From Pseudobacter sp051955275 (GTDB lineage Bacteria > Bacteroidota > Bacteroidia > Chitinophagales > Chitinophagaceae), in assembly GCF_051955275.1 (NCBI RefSeq), contig NZ_JBQCGW010000171.1, positions 27,668 to 91,667 on the forward strand: DNA of 64,000 nucleotides, written 5' to 3'. Made by a program: the position numbers and the translations under genes. Below, in pieces: positions 52,803 to 61,417 of this stretch. Each line of letters begins with the position of its first letter. The first letter of the stretch is position 1. The notes under the pieces were generated by a model that saw nothing but the letters and a program-made list of their open reading frames with translations, was not told the origin of the DNA and searched no databases.

Positions 52803-52867
52803 TTAATGGTATTAAATGCAAGTCCCCCCGAAGAAGCGGGGGGACTGTACTAATCAAATACCATTAA
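52803..52867 (+). terminator. Two-tier hairpin after susD
   Basis: The inner stem AGTCCCCCCG/CGGGGGGACT (6-base loop) at 52821-52846 is perfect; an outer pairing TTAATGGTATTA/AAATACCATTAA (52803-52814 with 52856-52867) encloses it. No U-tract follows, so it may be a 3' end stabiliser or a terminator of unusual form. Confidence 0.55.
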
Positions 52868-53033
52868 CCATTAAACCTTATCCTATGAAAACATGAATTT
52901 AGGATATTTTGCAATAAACCAAAAATTTTGTGGTGGAAACGCCGGAAGTAATCATCATCCTTTGAATTCCTGATACATGGCGTAGGTTTGTTTTATTTGC
53001 ATTCGTCAATATTTCCAGGTAGCCCAGAAAAAA

Positions 53034-53058
53034 AAGACACCAGGGTAACTGGTGTCTT
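53034..53058 (-). terminator. Terminator of the 53079 gene
   Basis: Perfect 10-bp stem AAGACACCAG/CTGGTGTCTT with a 5-base loop, followed on the minus strand by T-rich sequence. Confidence 0.85.
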
Positions 53059-53078
53059 GAAATTATTGAAGGAGATAA

Positions 53079-53351
53079 TTAATAGTAAAGAGGCATGAAG
53101 CAGCCTTGCTGGCAGGGAGCAAATTGTTCTGAACCATTGATCTGGTAGTAAGTACAATTATTATAGGGGGCATATTCGCAGGTATAGTCAATGCCCAGCC
53201 TGCCTGCCGGAATATAATAATAGCCCCAGGGCGTACTCATCCTGAAGAATTGCTGTTGTTGCGCGCACCAGGGTTCCCGGGAGCTCGCTATTGCCGCCGT
53301 AACCGAAACGGTTACAGCTAAAAAGAAGAAAATATACTTTGCCTTTTTCAT
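53079..53351 (-). CDS. Small secreted Cys-patterned protein (DUF6520-like), copy A
   Basis: 90 residues from ATG 53351 (the open frame goes to 53432). Signal peptide 1-23 (KKAKYIFFFLAVTVSVTAAIA). The mature part has Cys in the pattern C-x28-C-x7-C-x13-C plus one more Cys four later (CQQGC), and aromatic-rich sequence (CAQQQQFFR; GIDYTCEYAPYNNCTYY). It is a paralogue of the next gene. It resembles small DUF6520-type proteins of Bacteroidota; no function known. Its own terminator follows. Confidence 0.75.
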   Translation of the reverse strand: MKKAKYIFFFLAVTVSVTAAIASSREPWCAQQQQFFRMSTPWGYYYIPAGRLGIDYTCEYAPYNNCTYYQINGSEQFAPCQQGCFMPLYY

Positions 53352-53445
53352 AGAATATTGTTTGAAATAAATGCAAGAAGGGAAGATAGTGAATAAGCAA
53401 TGTAACAGAGATGCTATTCTGTGGCATTTCATTTACAGAAAACAA

Positions 53446-53472
53446 AAAGCTGCTCTGAGCCAGAGCAGCTTT
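53446..53472 (-). terminator. Terminator of the 53498 gene
   Basis: Perfect 12-bp stem AAAGCTGCTCTG/CAGAGCAGCTTT with a 3-base loop, followed by T-rich minus-strand sequence. Confidence 0.85.
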
Positions 53473-53497
53473 ATATCTTGATGCGGAAAATTAAAAT

Positions 53498-53755
53498 CTA
53501 GGGAGTGATAGGGCTATAAGTACCTGTTCTGCAGGCTTCCCAACCATTAGGTGTTAAGATAAACGTACAGGATGTAGTAATAGCCCCGTTGCAATAATAG
53601 TTTACACCATATTGACCGGTAGCTACATAAACGCCTTCAGCCTGTCTGTAATACTGCTGCTGATTATAGCAGTCGAACTTCTTCTTTGCTGCAAATGCGC
53701 CTGTAACGGCTGTAATGATGACCACCGCCAGCAGTATCATTTTCATTTTTTTCAT
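53498..53755 (-). CDS. Small secreted Cys-patterned protein (DUF6520-like), copy B
   Basis: 85 residues. Signal peptide 1-23 (KKMKMILLAVVIITAVTGAFA). Mature pattern C-x25-C-x7-C-x11-C: DCYNQQQYYRQ, NYYCNGAITTSC and WEACRTG. Same order and x7 spacing as copy A, so the two are paralogues. Separate terminators imply separate or staged transcripts. The redox-like membrane gene lies 383 bases upstream on the same strand. Confidence 0.78.
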   Translation of the reverse strand: MKKMKMILLAVVIITAVTGAFAAKKKFDCYNQQQYYRQAEGVYVATGQYGVNYYCNGAITTSCTFILTPNGWEACRTGTYSPITP

Positions 53756-54138
53756 AAAATTGTTTTGAGTTTTTAATTAAAGTTAAAGTACCTGCATATT
53801 GAGCCTAACCTGGATCCTGGCCGCAGGCTTTAGCCAGTACCAGATATCCGGATATAATTTTACCTGATCCCGGCAAACTGAAACTGCCGGAAAAAGGATG
53901 GTTTACAATCAATGTCTCATTGTCGCAATTGCTGTATACAGCAATACGAAACCTTGAATGTGCCTGTAAGAAACAATAGGTAAAGTTGTGTGGAGATAAT
54001 CTGCCTTAAACCTTTAATAAAATCAGAAGCCATGTGGTCCGCGAAATGATGATTAATAAATTAGCCTCCGTCAATAGCGACAAGGAGGAAATGGTTAGTC
54101 ATAAGTTAGTTGGTCAGAATGGTTGAAAATGGAAATGA
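53756..54138 (-). other. Palindrome-rich leader of the 53498 gene
   Basis: 383 bases without an ORF. It includes ATATCCGGATAT (53844-53855), CCGGCA/TGCCGG (53870-53890, 9-base loop) and the perfect 18-base palindrome ATTGCTGTATACAGCAAT (53928-53945). They may be operators or RNA structure in the leader. No tRNA or known RNA family recognised. Confidence 0.5.
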
Positions 54139-54585
54139 TCAGTAAGCCATCATTTGCGGCTGCACCGGTCGCTGCTGCGTGGGTTTCAGCAGGAAAAGCG
54201 CAATTGCATTGATCAGCAAAAAGAACAGGTTGAACACCAGGTGTTGTGGCCAGGTGAACGAACTGATAACACCACCACAGCTGCACGGCACACGGGCCAG
54301 CGCATTCAGAATGATCAGCATTATATACGTTGTGAATACTGACAGTAAACCCAGAGATGCCCAGAGGGCTGGCTTGCGCGTTCGCTCAAAAAGCAAGCAT
54401 CCTGCTATCAGCAACTGCGCACCAGGAATCAGGTATACCAATACCGGCTTACTCCACTGAAATATGGGTTGATTGAAAATATTACCGTAAAAAAATCTGA
54501 AGGATAAAACCTGGGTAAGACTCGTATAGAGGTACAACAGGATCAACAGGGAAACTATGCCTTCCAGTGCTATCTTTTTTTTCAT
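54139..54585 (-). CDS. MauE/DoxX-like redox-associated membrane protein
   Basis: 148 residues with four hydrophobic helices. A Cys pair in PCSCGG lies at the end of the third helix/loop, the typical MauE-type redox position. MauE proteins help form disulfides or shuttle electrons in the envelope. Next to genes for secreted proteins with four to five conserved Cys, which suggests it handles their disulfides; that link is inferred. Preceded by a 4-base gap to a small ORF. Confidence 0.8.
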   Translation of the reverse strand: MKKKIALEGIVSLLILLYLYTSLTQVLSFRFFYGNIFNQPIFQWSKPVLVYLIPGAQLLIAGCLLFERTRKPALWASLGLLSVFTTYIMLIILNALARVPCSCGGVISSFTWPQHLVFNLFFLLINAIALFLLKPTQQRPVQPQMMAY

Positions 54586-54589
54586 AAAA

Positions 54590-54841
54590 TCAGAGAATAT
54601 CTTTAAAAATGGCTGGTTGATTCAATTGCCCGGCTTCTATACCCATACACAGATTAAAGTACATGGTATGTATACAGGACTGATCGGCATAGTTTAGATG
54701 CCCAGATAAAGTATTCCCAATTTGTAACGTGTAAAACGAATCGTCCAGGAGATTCAACATCTCATTGGACAGGACAAGGGGAGAATATTGCTGAGCCTTT
54801 GTAACCAAAATAGTCTGTAACCAAATTCTAAGTGTTTTCAC
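54590..54841 (-). CDS. 83-residue small ORF upstream of the MauE-like gene
   Basis: Starts at GTG 54841 directly after a stop codon and ends 4 bases before the MauE-like ATG. Helical, no signal peptide; sequence includes LSNEMLNLLDDSFYTLQIGN and two Cys near the end. No family recognised. The spacing supports translation coupling, but its coding status is uncertain. Confidence 0.4.
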   Translation of the reverse strand: MKTLRIWLQTILVTKAQQYSPLVLSNEMLNLLDDSFYTLQIGNTLSGHLNYADQSCIHTMYFNLCMGIEAGQLNQPAIFKDIL

Positions 54842-55213
54842 TTAGCATTGAAAAATTACCCCAATTTATTTCTTTAACTATGCTTTTCAAGAAAATCTTT
54901 CAAAAAGTTGACCGGAATCAAGAAAATAGTGTTGATTTTGGATGGTTAACCGTAAATCGTTATGTGAAAATGCCCCTTTGTGGTTGTTTTGCGTAGTATT
55001 AGTGTCGGTTACCCGCAAAAAAAGGGTGAAAAAACCTCAAAAAAAACATCCCCCGATATTAAATGGAGTCATATTCTGTTGCAACATCAATAAGTAAAAG
55101 TAATACATTTTTCGGTTATTGATAGACGTTATAATTGTGGCGGCTAACCGCCATTTTACCTTTTATCGCCGTTTTTTCGTTAATTATACACAACCATTTA
55201 CAAGCTATATTGT
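54842..55213. other. Intergenic region of 372 bases between divergent units
   Basis: AT-rich with long A-runs. One notable hairpin, TGGCGG/CCGCCA (55138-55153, 4-base loop), followed by TTTTACCTTTT, lies before the ankyrin gene. The rest holds presumed promoters for both directions; nothing else is recognised. Confidence 0.5.
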
Positions 55214-56833
55214 ATGCTCCAACAACAGGAATCCATGCTGCAACCAACTCCGCTAGCAAGCAATGAATGGCAACCCTGGTGGGGAGGCAGGGGAACCGAT
55301 GTCTGGCAAATGATACAGGCTGCCACCACCGGTAATATCACTGTCATTCGTCAATTGCTGAAATCAACCCCCTCTCTCATCAACTGCTCATATCAGTACT
55401 ACACTCCACTCTATTTTGCCATCAGGGAAAATCACCCAGAACTGGTGGAATACCTGCTTCGCCATACATCCAATACAGGATCCTGGCCCGGGAGCTTGCC
55501 TGCCATTGCAAGAGATAGAGGACTGGAAAAAATGGCTGTTTACGTTGAGAAATTACTGAAAGATCTTTTTCATATCTGCCCGGAGGGCAACAGGATCGCA
55601 GCAGCTATCAGGTCCGGCGAGCTGCAGCAGGTGCATGATATGATAAAACGCCAGCCTGCGTTTCTGAAGGTTGCCGATGAATATGGAAACAGTCCTATTC
55701 ACTGGGCCGTACTCACCAGGCAATTGCCTCTGATCTCTTTCCTGCTGGAATGTGGCGCAGACATTAATATGAAAAGGCCGGATGGCGCGAGGCCGCTCGA
55801 TCTTACCAATGGAGATTATTATTACAGGAGTTGGTGCCGCGATCTTCCTCCGGGTGCCATTCAGCAACACCAGGTGATTGCCGGTTATCTCATTGCGCAT
55901 GGCGCTTATTATGATATCGGAAATGCTGCAAAATTCGGTGATTTATCCCGTGTTACAGAATTACTGGACAGCGATCCATCGCTCCTTAAAAAAGCACCGG
56001 ATTATATTTCTTACTATTCCGGTTATGCGCTGCGGAATGCAGCAGGAGCGGGGCATCTGGATACTGTAAAGCTATTGCTCGAGCGCGGAGCTGATCCCAA
56101 TTTCCCCGAGCCTGGTATTGCACCATGGGGCGGCGCATTGCACGCGGCCGTTGCATCGCATCACCGTCAGATTGCACAACTGTTGCTGGAAAGCGGTGCC
56201 AATCCGAATGCTGCCGTGGAATCATCAGGTAATGTAATGTCGCGCGCAAAATCTGCCAATGCTCCGGCTGAGCTGATCGATCTGCTGGCTGCTTATGGCG
56301 CAGCACAAACTGTTGAACTCCTCTGCTATTATAATAACCTGGAAGAATTGTCGCAGGCATTCAATGCAAACCCTTTTCTGGAAGTTCCTCCCGAAGCGCT
56401 TGATGCTGCTATTCAGGAAGGTAACCAGACCACCATTGAACTGATCCTTCGTTTTCATCCCAATATTCTGAAAAAACATTCGCTGCAAAAATTCTCAAAT
56501 GTGAACCTGGCCAGGTGGCTGATGAAAAATGGACTTAATCCCAATACACCCAATTGGCTTGGAGTCACTCCACTCCATCAGGCAGCAGGGAATGGAAACA
56601 TAGAAATGGCCGCCTTATGCCTGGAATTCGGCGCCCGGATCAATGCAGAAGAATCTGATTATGCTTCCACACCGCTTGGCTGGGCTGCCCGCAACGGGCA
56701 TCGCAGTATGGTAGCCTTTCTCCTGCAGGAAGGAGCAGATGCCATGGCGCCCCGTAACAGGCCATGGGCGCAGCCTGCATCCTGGGCGGAAAGGATGGGA
56801 TATGAGGATATCGTGCTCCTGCTGCTGAACTGA
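55214..56833 (+). CDS. Ankyrin-repeat protein
   Basis: 539 residues (ATG 55214; ATG 55235 also possible). No signal peptide. About ten ankyrin repeats, for instance AAGAGHLDTVKLLLERGADP, TPLHQAAGNGNIEMAALCL and TPLGWAARNGHRSMVAFLLQ. A scaffold for protein binding, probably cytosolic. Gap to the GH43-like gene is 30 bases, so the two are likely expressed together. Confidence 0.9.
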   Translation: MLQQQESMLQPTPLASNEWQPWWGGRGTDVWQMIQAATTGNITVIRQLLKSTPSLINCSYQYYTPLYFAIRENHPELVEYLLRHTSNTGSWPGSLPAIARDRGLEKMAVYVEKLLKDLFHICPEGNRIAAAIRSGELQQVHDMIKRQPAFLKVADEYGNSPIHWAVLTRQLPLISFLLECGADINMKRPDGARPLDLTNGDYYYRSWCRDLPPGAIQQHQVIAGYLIAHGAYYDIGNAAKFGDLSRVTELLDSDPSLLKKAPDYISYYSGYALRNAAGAGHLDTVKLLLERGADPNFPEPGIAPWGGALHAAVASHHRQIAQLLLESGANPNAAVESSGNVMSRAKSANAPAELIDLLAAYGAAQTVELLCYYNNLEELSQAFNANPFLEVPPEALDAAIQEGNQTTIELILRFHPNILKKHSLQKFSNVNLARWLMKNGLNPNTPNWLGVTPLHQAAGNGNIEMAALCLEFGARINAEESDYASTPLGWAARNGHRSMVAFLLQEGADAMAPRNRPWAQPASWAERMGYEDIVLLLLN

Positions 56834-56863
56834 CACTGGTATCAGAATTGAAGTGATCTCCGC

Positions 56864-57787
56864 ATGGAAAATCAATTATTCAACTATTCCGGAAATCCAC
56901 TTTTTTCGCATACCTACACATGCGATCCTGCAGTGATCACTTTTGCCGGTAAATTGTTCCTGTATACCGGCCATGATGAAGCTCCTGCCGGAATCGAAGA
57001 ATACATAATGAATAAATGGCTTTGCTTCTCCACGCAGGATCTGGTGACATGGGAAGAATATCCTTCACCGCTGAAGGCTACGGATTTTGCATGGGCAAAA
57101 GGAGATGCTTACGCAAGTTGTGTGATCCATTACAATGATAAATTTTACTGGTTCGTTGCTGTCTCTCATGCACATATCAAGGGCAAGGCAATCGGACTGG
57201 CTGTATCCGACAAACCCGAAGGACCTTTCAAGGATTTATTGGGCAAGGCTTTGATCACGCAGGATATGCTTCCTGCAACTGCCAACGAAAAAGCCAATCT
57301 TGATCCATCAGTGCTGATCGATCAGGATGGGCAGGTGTATATTTTCTGGGGCAACCAGCAATGCTATTTTGCCAAATTAAAGCCCGACCTTCATTCCATT
57401 GATGGCTCCATTTCCATTCTGCCCCTTCCGGATTTTGAAGAAGGAGCACATATCCACCAGAGAGCTGGCTGGTATTATCTCTCTTACGGATATGGATACC
57501 CTGAGCGCGTTGCTTATGCTATGAGCCGCCATCCGGAAGGTCCATGGGATTTTGCAGGGATACTGAACGAAGTGCCGGGAAATTGCGCCACCAACCGTCC
57601 GGCGATCATTTCATTCAACGGGCAGGATTATTTCATCTATCATAACGGAACTCTGAAAGAGGGTGGTAGTCACCGCCGTTCAGTGTGTATAGATCAGCTG
57701 CATTACAATACCGACGGAACCATACAAAGAGTGATCATGACCAGTGAGGGGATCTCCCCCGTACTCTCAACTGCAAGAGTGTTATAA
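56864..57787 (+). CDS. GH43-like glycoside hydrolase without signal peptide
   Basis: 307 residues. Five-bladed propeller features of GH43: CDPAVITFAGKLFLYTGHDE at the N-terminus (first Asp), LDPSVLIDQDGQVYIFWG (second Asp) and FEEGAHIHQRAGWYYLSYG (acid Glu). These enzymes cut arabinosyl or xylosyl links. No signal sequence, so cytosolic action on imported oligosaccharides is probable. Follows an ankyrin gene in the same unit. Confidence 0.85.
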   Translation: MENQLFNYSGNPLFSHTYTCDPAVITFAGKLFLYTGHDEAPAGIEEYIMNKWLCFSTQDLVTWEEYPSPLKATDFAWAKGDAYASCVIHYNDKFYWFVAVSHAHIKGKAIGLAVSDKPEGPFKDLLGKALITQDMLPATANEKANLDPSVLIDQDGQVYIFWGNQQCYFAKLKPDLHSIDGSISILPLPDFEEGAHIHQRAGWYYLSYGYGYPERVAYAMSRHPEGPWDFAGILNEVPGNCATNRPAIISFNGQDYFIYHNGTLKEGGSHRRSVCIDQLHYNTDGTIQRVIMTSEGISPVLSTARVL

Positions 57788-57794
57788 AAATTAA

Positions 57795-57823
57795 GGCCGG
57801 CAATCATAGAAATGATACCGGCC
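57795..57823. terminator. Hairpin between convergent genes
   Basis: GGCCGG/CCGGCC with inner ATCAT/ATGAT. On the minus strand it is followed by TTAATTTTTAT, so it probably ends transcripts from 58366 and maybe from the GH43 side. Confidence 0.65.
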
Positions 57824-57982
57824 AGGTAAAAGCTGCGTAGCAACCTTTCCCTAACGCATCTTTATGTATGAGTTTGAAAAGATATAACCGGGTGTATCCT
57901 GTATGGTAGCGGGATACAGGTCAGTACAAGCTTATGGATCCGTAAAGGAACCGGCCTTTTTGTTCTGCAGTAATGATGTGAA

Positions 57983-58366
57983 TTAATGATGTGAAGGCGG
58001 GCCTCTGAGGCGCAGGTTGTTACCGCATGCACCCAGGCAGGCTGAAGCCTTGTAAGGGCCTCCTCCAAAGCAGCCGTCAGAGTGGGGTGTACAAAAAGAC
58101 TCCAATCTGTCATCTTCCGCATTTCCCAGCGTGCTGAAATTGAAATCACAAATGGGGCAATAACTATGATTTTCCCTGAACTGAAGATGCGAATGATCCT
58201 CGCTCTGTTTCAGTTGATGAATTTCGGGATGATGGTGATGTAACGCTTTCAACCCGGTAATGAAAAGCATCATTACCAGTAGCAGCATTGCCAGAAACTT
58301 TTGTATGATCTGTTTTCGCTTTTGCAAGAGAAATAATGAAAACAAAGATAGTAAATAATGCATCAT
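57983..58366 (-). CDS. His/Cys-rich membrane-anchored protein of the RGPP-ending type
   Basis: 127 residues. One hydrophobic helix (about 22-42), then LHHHHPEIHQLKQ and HSYCPICDFNFS with a CxxC pair, further His/Cys and the end RGPPSHH. Such short proteins with metal-ligand-rich loops are frequent in Bacteroidota, often beside metal uptake or efflux genes; none is directly adjacent here. Metal binding is inferred. The start may be at 58366 (used) or a few residues on. Confidence 0.7.
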   Translation of the reverse strand: MMHYLLSLFSLFLLQKRKQIIQKFLAMLLLVMMLFITGLKALHHHHPEIHQLKQSEDHSHLQFRENHSYCPICDFNFSTLGNAEDDRLESFCTPHSDGCFGGGPYKASACLGACGNNLRLRGPPSHH

Positions 58367-58377
58367 TGTTGCATTTA

Positions 58378-59067
58378 TTATTTCTGCCGTTCATAGATCA
58401 GCGTATTTCTGCGTGACCTCTTCACATACCACCAGGTAAACAGGGGCAATGCCAAAAGCTGGAATAAGAATACCAGCAGAGAAGGTATTCCCTGCAAAGC
58501 TGTTCCGGGCTCTTTGGTCAATAGCTGCTTTCCTAAAGGACCTGATGAAAAGATGATGATATTGATGAGATTCCAGCCCAGGTGCAATCCGGTCGGCAAG
58601 TACATGCTCTGTGTGGCAGCAAAGGCATAAGCCAGTGTTACTCCAATCAAAACCGTCATAAAGAAAACAAGCAATGCCATGCCTGGATTGCTCAATAACT
58701 GGTAAGTAAAAATATGATAGATCCCAAAGCACAGAGCTGATAGTATACAGGCTTTCAGCATGCCCATTTTCCGGATGGCAATGTACAACAAGGCGCCCCT
58801 GAACAATAATTCTTCAAACAGCACAGACTTTATCACATACCAGGCGCCGGTAAATAACGCGTGACTGGTAAAAGCCTTATTCAGTTTCCAGTGAATGGTG
58901 CCGGCCAGGTGGCAGATAAGGCAACAGGCCGCTGCCCCCAGTATTCCTGCTCCCAGATCGCGCATCCTTTTTGAACTGATGCCGATCCCCAAAGCCGTAA
59001 GATGTTTCTTTTCAAAGAAGTAGAGGAGTAACCAGGAAATGAGGAGGCCAACAATTATTCCGAGCAT
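58378..59067 (-). CDS. CPBP family intramembrane protease (CAAX-like)
   Basis: 229 residues from ATG 59067; the open frame goes to 59106 without a better start. Several membrane helices with the three CPBP motifs: EELLFRGALL, FGIYHIFT (FxxxH) and HLGWNLIN (HxxxN). These are intramembrane glutamate proteases; functions include prenyl-protein cleavage and bacteriocin immunity. Stop lies 11 bases before the His/Cys-rich gene, so they may share a transcript. Confidence 0.88.
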   Translation of the reverse strand: MLGIIVGLLISWLLLYFFEKKHLTALGIGISSKRMRDLGAGILGAAACCLICHLAGTIHWKLNKAFTSHALFTGAWYVIKSVLFEELLFRGALLYIAIRKMGMLKACILSALCFGIYHIFTYQLLSNPGMALLVFFMTVLIGVTLAYAFAATQSMYLPTGLHLGWNLINIIIFSSGPLGKQLLTKEPGTALQGIPSLLVFLFQLLALPLFTWWYVKRSRRNTLIYERQK

Positions 59068-59187
59068 GCAGTGTTTTGTTGTACCGAAGATATGTTGAAA
59101 GGGCAATAATTGAAAGTGGGCGAAGTAACAAATTGATAATAATTCAATAACCTTTAAAGGCTCCCACAGCGCTGAAGGTTACTAAAT

Positions 59188-59225
59188 AACAACAGGTCGC
59201 ACTGCACGGAGAGCGGCCTGTTGTT
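59188..59225 (-). terminator. Terminator of the 59240 gene
   Basis: 13-base arms AACAACAGGTCGC/GCGGCCTGTTGTT with one mismatch and a 12-base loop, just after the stop. Confidence 0.75.
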
Positions 59226-59239
59226 TATAAAAAATATGA

Positions 59240-60190
59240 TCAGAGTGTCTTTTTTTCGGAACTCAAACTGAATGTATGTGAGAAGCCGCCTGCTCTGCTT
59301 ACTACGGTCCGGTTTTCAAGTTTCTCTGAATATGCGGAGGCATCACAGTTGTCAGGGCTGTTGTTCCTGTCGTATTTATATACAACTTCCACGATCCGGT
59401 TTTCCCCTGTGCTTTCAATAACTTCTCCCCGGCTGTTTTTTCTTTCGATGATCTCAGTGGATTTTTTTAATATCAGATTGTTATAGGACAGTATGATTTC
59501 TTTCTCGAAAACCTCTTCTTCAAGGACTGTAAAAATTGAAAGTCCCAGGTTCTTGAACCTCCATGGACTGACCATCCTGTCATAATCATTTTCATAACTG
59601 AAATAGGTGGTGGTGCGGCCTGATCCTGGTTGTGTAGAGTCCGGCTTTTGCAGGTTACCGGCTGCATCATAGAACCATTTCACATCTTTGAAGGAATTCA
59701 TCTGAGGGTTACGATAGCTGAAACCGGTGATCCGGCCCTGATTATCGATGGAATAAAAAGTGGTGTCTTTGTACAGTCCGGTACCGTTCTCATCTGAAAT
59801 GATACCTGCAACATATGAAAGCTGTTTGAACTGGTCGTACCTGTAGTAATATGATTTTGCCCGATAATAAACGGTAGCTCCGGGGTCGGACTGCGTGTAA
59901 TAACCTGCAGATTGAAGCCGGGCATCGTTGTATTCAAAATTGGCATATTGATACATCGTATCGAGACCACCGGCACCAAAGCCGGGCCGCCTGTGCGACT
60001 CCATACGGGTAACAAGACCTTCCTTGTTGTAGTAGAATTTGTGATACACATTGCCGAAATCGACCTGCTGTAGCTGGATCACTTCTTCCTTAGGCCTGGG
60101 GGGCGGTTCCTGATCCGGATTGCCCGATCCTTTACTGCATCCTGAAACTGCGATACCTGTAAAAAGTATACTGATGATAATCCTGTACAT
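59240..60190 (-). CDS. Putative lipoprotein with YD-repeat-like strands
   Basis: 316 residues. Lipobox VSGC with Cys near residue 18, then a Gly/Pro-rich linker. Many short beta motifs with the pattern Y-x-x-x-G-x-x-x (YYNKEGLVTRMES; FYDAAGNLQKPDS) resemble YD/RHS-type strands found in many Bacteroidota lipoproteins. No catalytic motif. Function unknown. Confidence 0.7.
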   Translation of the reverse strand: MYRIIISILFTGIAVSGCSKGSGNPDQEPPPRPKEEVIQLQQVDFGNVYHKFYYNKEGLVTRMESHRRPGFGAGGLDTMYQYANFEYNDARLQSAGYYTQSDPGATVYYRAKSYYYRYDQFKQLSYVAGIISDENGTGLYKDTTFYSIDNQGRITGFSYRNPQMNSFKDVKWFYDAAGNLQKPDSTQPGSGRTTTYFSYENDYDRMVSPWRFKNLGLSIFTVLEEEVFEKEIILSYNNLILKKSTEIIERKNSRGEVIESTGENRIVEVVYKYDRNNSPDNCDASAYSEKLENRTVVSRAGGFSHTFSLSSEKKTL

Positions 60191-60265
60191 GAATGTTTTT
60201 AGTACAAAGAAAATCAGCAGCAGAGTAGTTTCAGACAGTTGCTATACCGTATGTATCTATTATCG

Positions 60266-61270
60266 TTACAGGATGCCGATAAATCCGGCTAAATAAACGG
60301 GTACAGTCATTTGAGAAATGCCTAAGCCCTGAGTTTTAGGTACAGGCGCCTGTTCGCTGGTCTGTCTTGCTTTAGCATCGGTTTTATACCGGGCAATTTT
60401 TGCCGGGCTTCCAAATAAGAAAAACAGTTTTTTACGGATGCCTTTAGCTTTTTTTACATCGATCAGGATGTCTCTATGCTCGTGGAAGTTCAGGTATAAC
60501 GGATTTAAGCTTTTGTCGATACTGGTAGTAGTGCCGTAAATTACTTTTTCTCCTTCTGGTTCAAAGCTCTTGAACAATTTATCCCAGAAGATGAAGACGG
60601 CTCCGAAATTCTTATCTAAATATTTTTCATTTGAACCATGATGTACGCGGTGATTGGAAGGAGTAACAAAGATTTTTTCAATCCATGGATGGAGCTTTCC
60701 TATGTATTCTGTGTGCTGCCAGAACTGCGCCAGAACGGAGATTTGATTTACGATAAAGAAAATAACCGGATGAAAACCGAGGAAGGCGATAGGTAGAAAG
60801 AAAACTATTTTGAAATGTTGTACCCAGCTTAACCGGAATGAAACGGTGAGGTTGTAATTGTCTGCTGTGTGATGAATCACATGCGTTGACCAGAAAAAAC
60901 GGTTGTAATGTGAGATCCTGTGCGCCCAATAACTGCAGAGATCAAAAAGCAGCAGGCAGGGGATCAGAGTCCACCAGCTTAAAGTCATCCGCCAGGGAAC
61001 AAGATTGTAAATGAAAATACTTCCATAGATCATACCTGCTTTGAAAAGAAGGTTGATGCCCACATTTCCCAGGCCAACAAACATTGATCCCACAGATTCT
61101 TTTGTGCTATAGTTTCTTCGCTCTGAATACCAGGAATACCAGACTTCAAGGAAAGTGAAAAATGCCATTGCGGGTATTGCATAGACTACCAGGTCGGCGG
61201 CATTTTTTTCGATATTAGTCACTTGTGAGTAATCGATAGGGGCGGCGCCAAAAAATTGCAAAATGTACAT
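60266..61270 (-). CDS. Fatty-acid hydroxylase/sterol desaturase family protein
   Basis: 334 residues with several membrane helices. His-box set for a di-iron site: HRISHYNRFFWSTHVIHHTA, QFWQHTEYIG and HRVHHGSNEKYLDKNFGA. Hydroxylates or desaturates a lipid in the membrane. Lipid substrate unknown. Confidence 0.9.
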   Translation of the reverse strand: MYILQFFGAAPIDYSQVTNIEKNAADLVVYAIPAMAFFTFLEVWYSWYSERRNYSTKESVGSMFVGLGNVGINLLFKAGMIYGSIFIYNLVPWRMTLSWWTLIPCLLLFDLCSYWAHRISHYNRFFWSTHVIHHTADNYNLTVSFRLSWVQHFKIVFFLPIAFLGFHPVIFFIVNQISVLAQFWQHTEYIGKLHPWIEKIFVTPSNHRVHHGSNEKYLDKNFGAVFIFWDKLFKSFEPEGEKVIYGTTTSIDKSLNPLYLNFHEHRDILIDVKKAKGIRKKLFFLFGSPAKIARYKTDAKARQTSEQAPVPKTQGLGISQMTVPVYLAGFIGIL

Positions 61271-61370
61271 TAGAGTAACAGGTTTTCATTTAAAAAGTGA
61301 CTACAGGGAGCTGTTTCAAAATCAGGTCCTCTCCAAGATATGTGTTATTGGCCAGATATCGCGTGGAAAA

Positions 61371-61398
61371 GAGTGCACATCAGCATTTTAATGCACTC
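61371..61398. terminator. Weak hairpin between the GH16 and hydroxylase genes
   Basis: GAGTGCA/TGCACTC, 7-bp stem with a 14-base loop, after the GH16 stop on the minus strand. Long loop, so low-strength. Confidence 0.4.
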
Positions 61399-61417
61399 CT
61401 AATATTTTGATAATATT

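Larger units (their letters stand above)
52750..53078. other. Intergenic region of 329 bases
   Basis: Holds the hairpin described at 52803-52867, the minus-strand terminator at 53034-53058, and an A/T-rich stretch between them with no ORF or RNA gene recognised. Confidence 0.6.
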
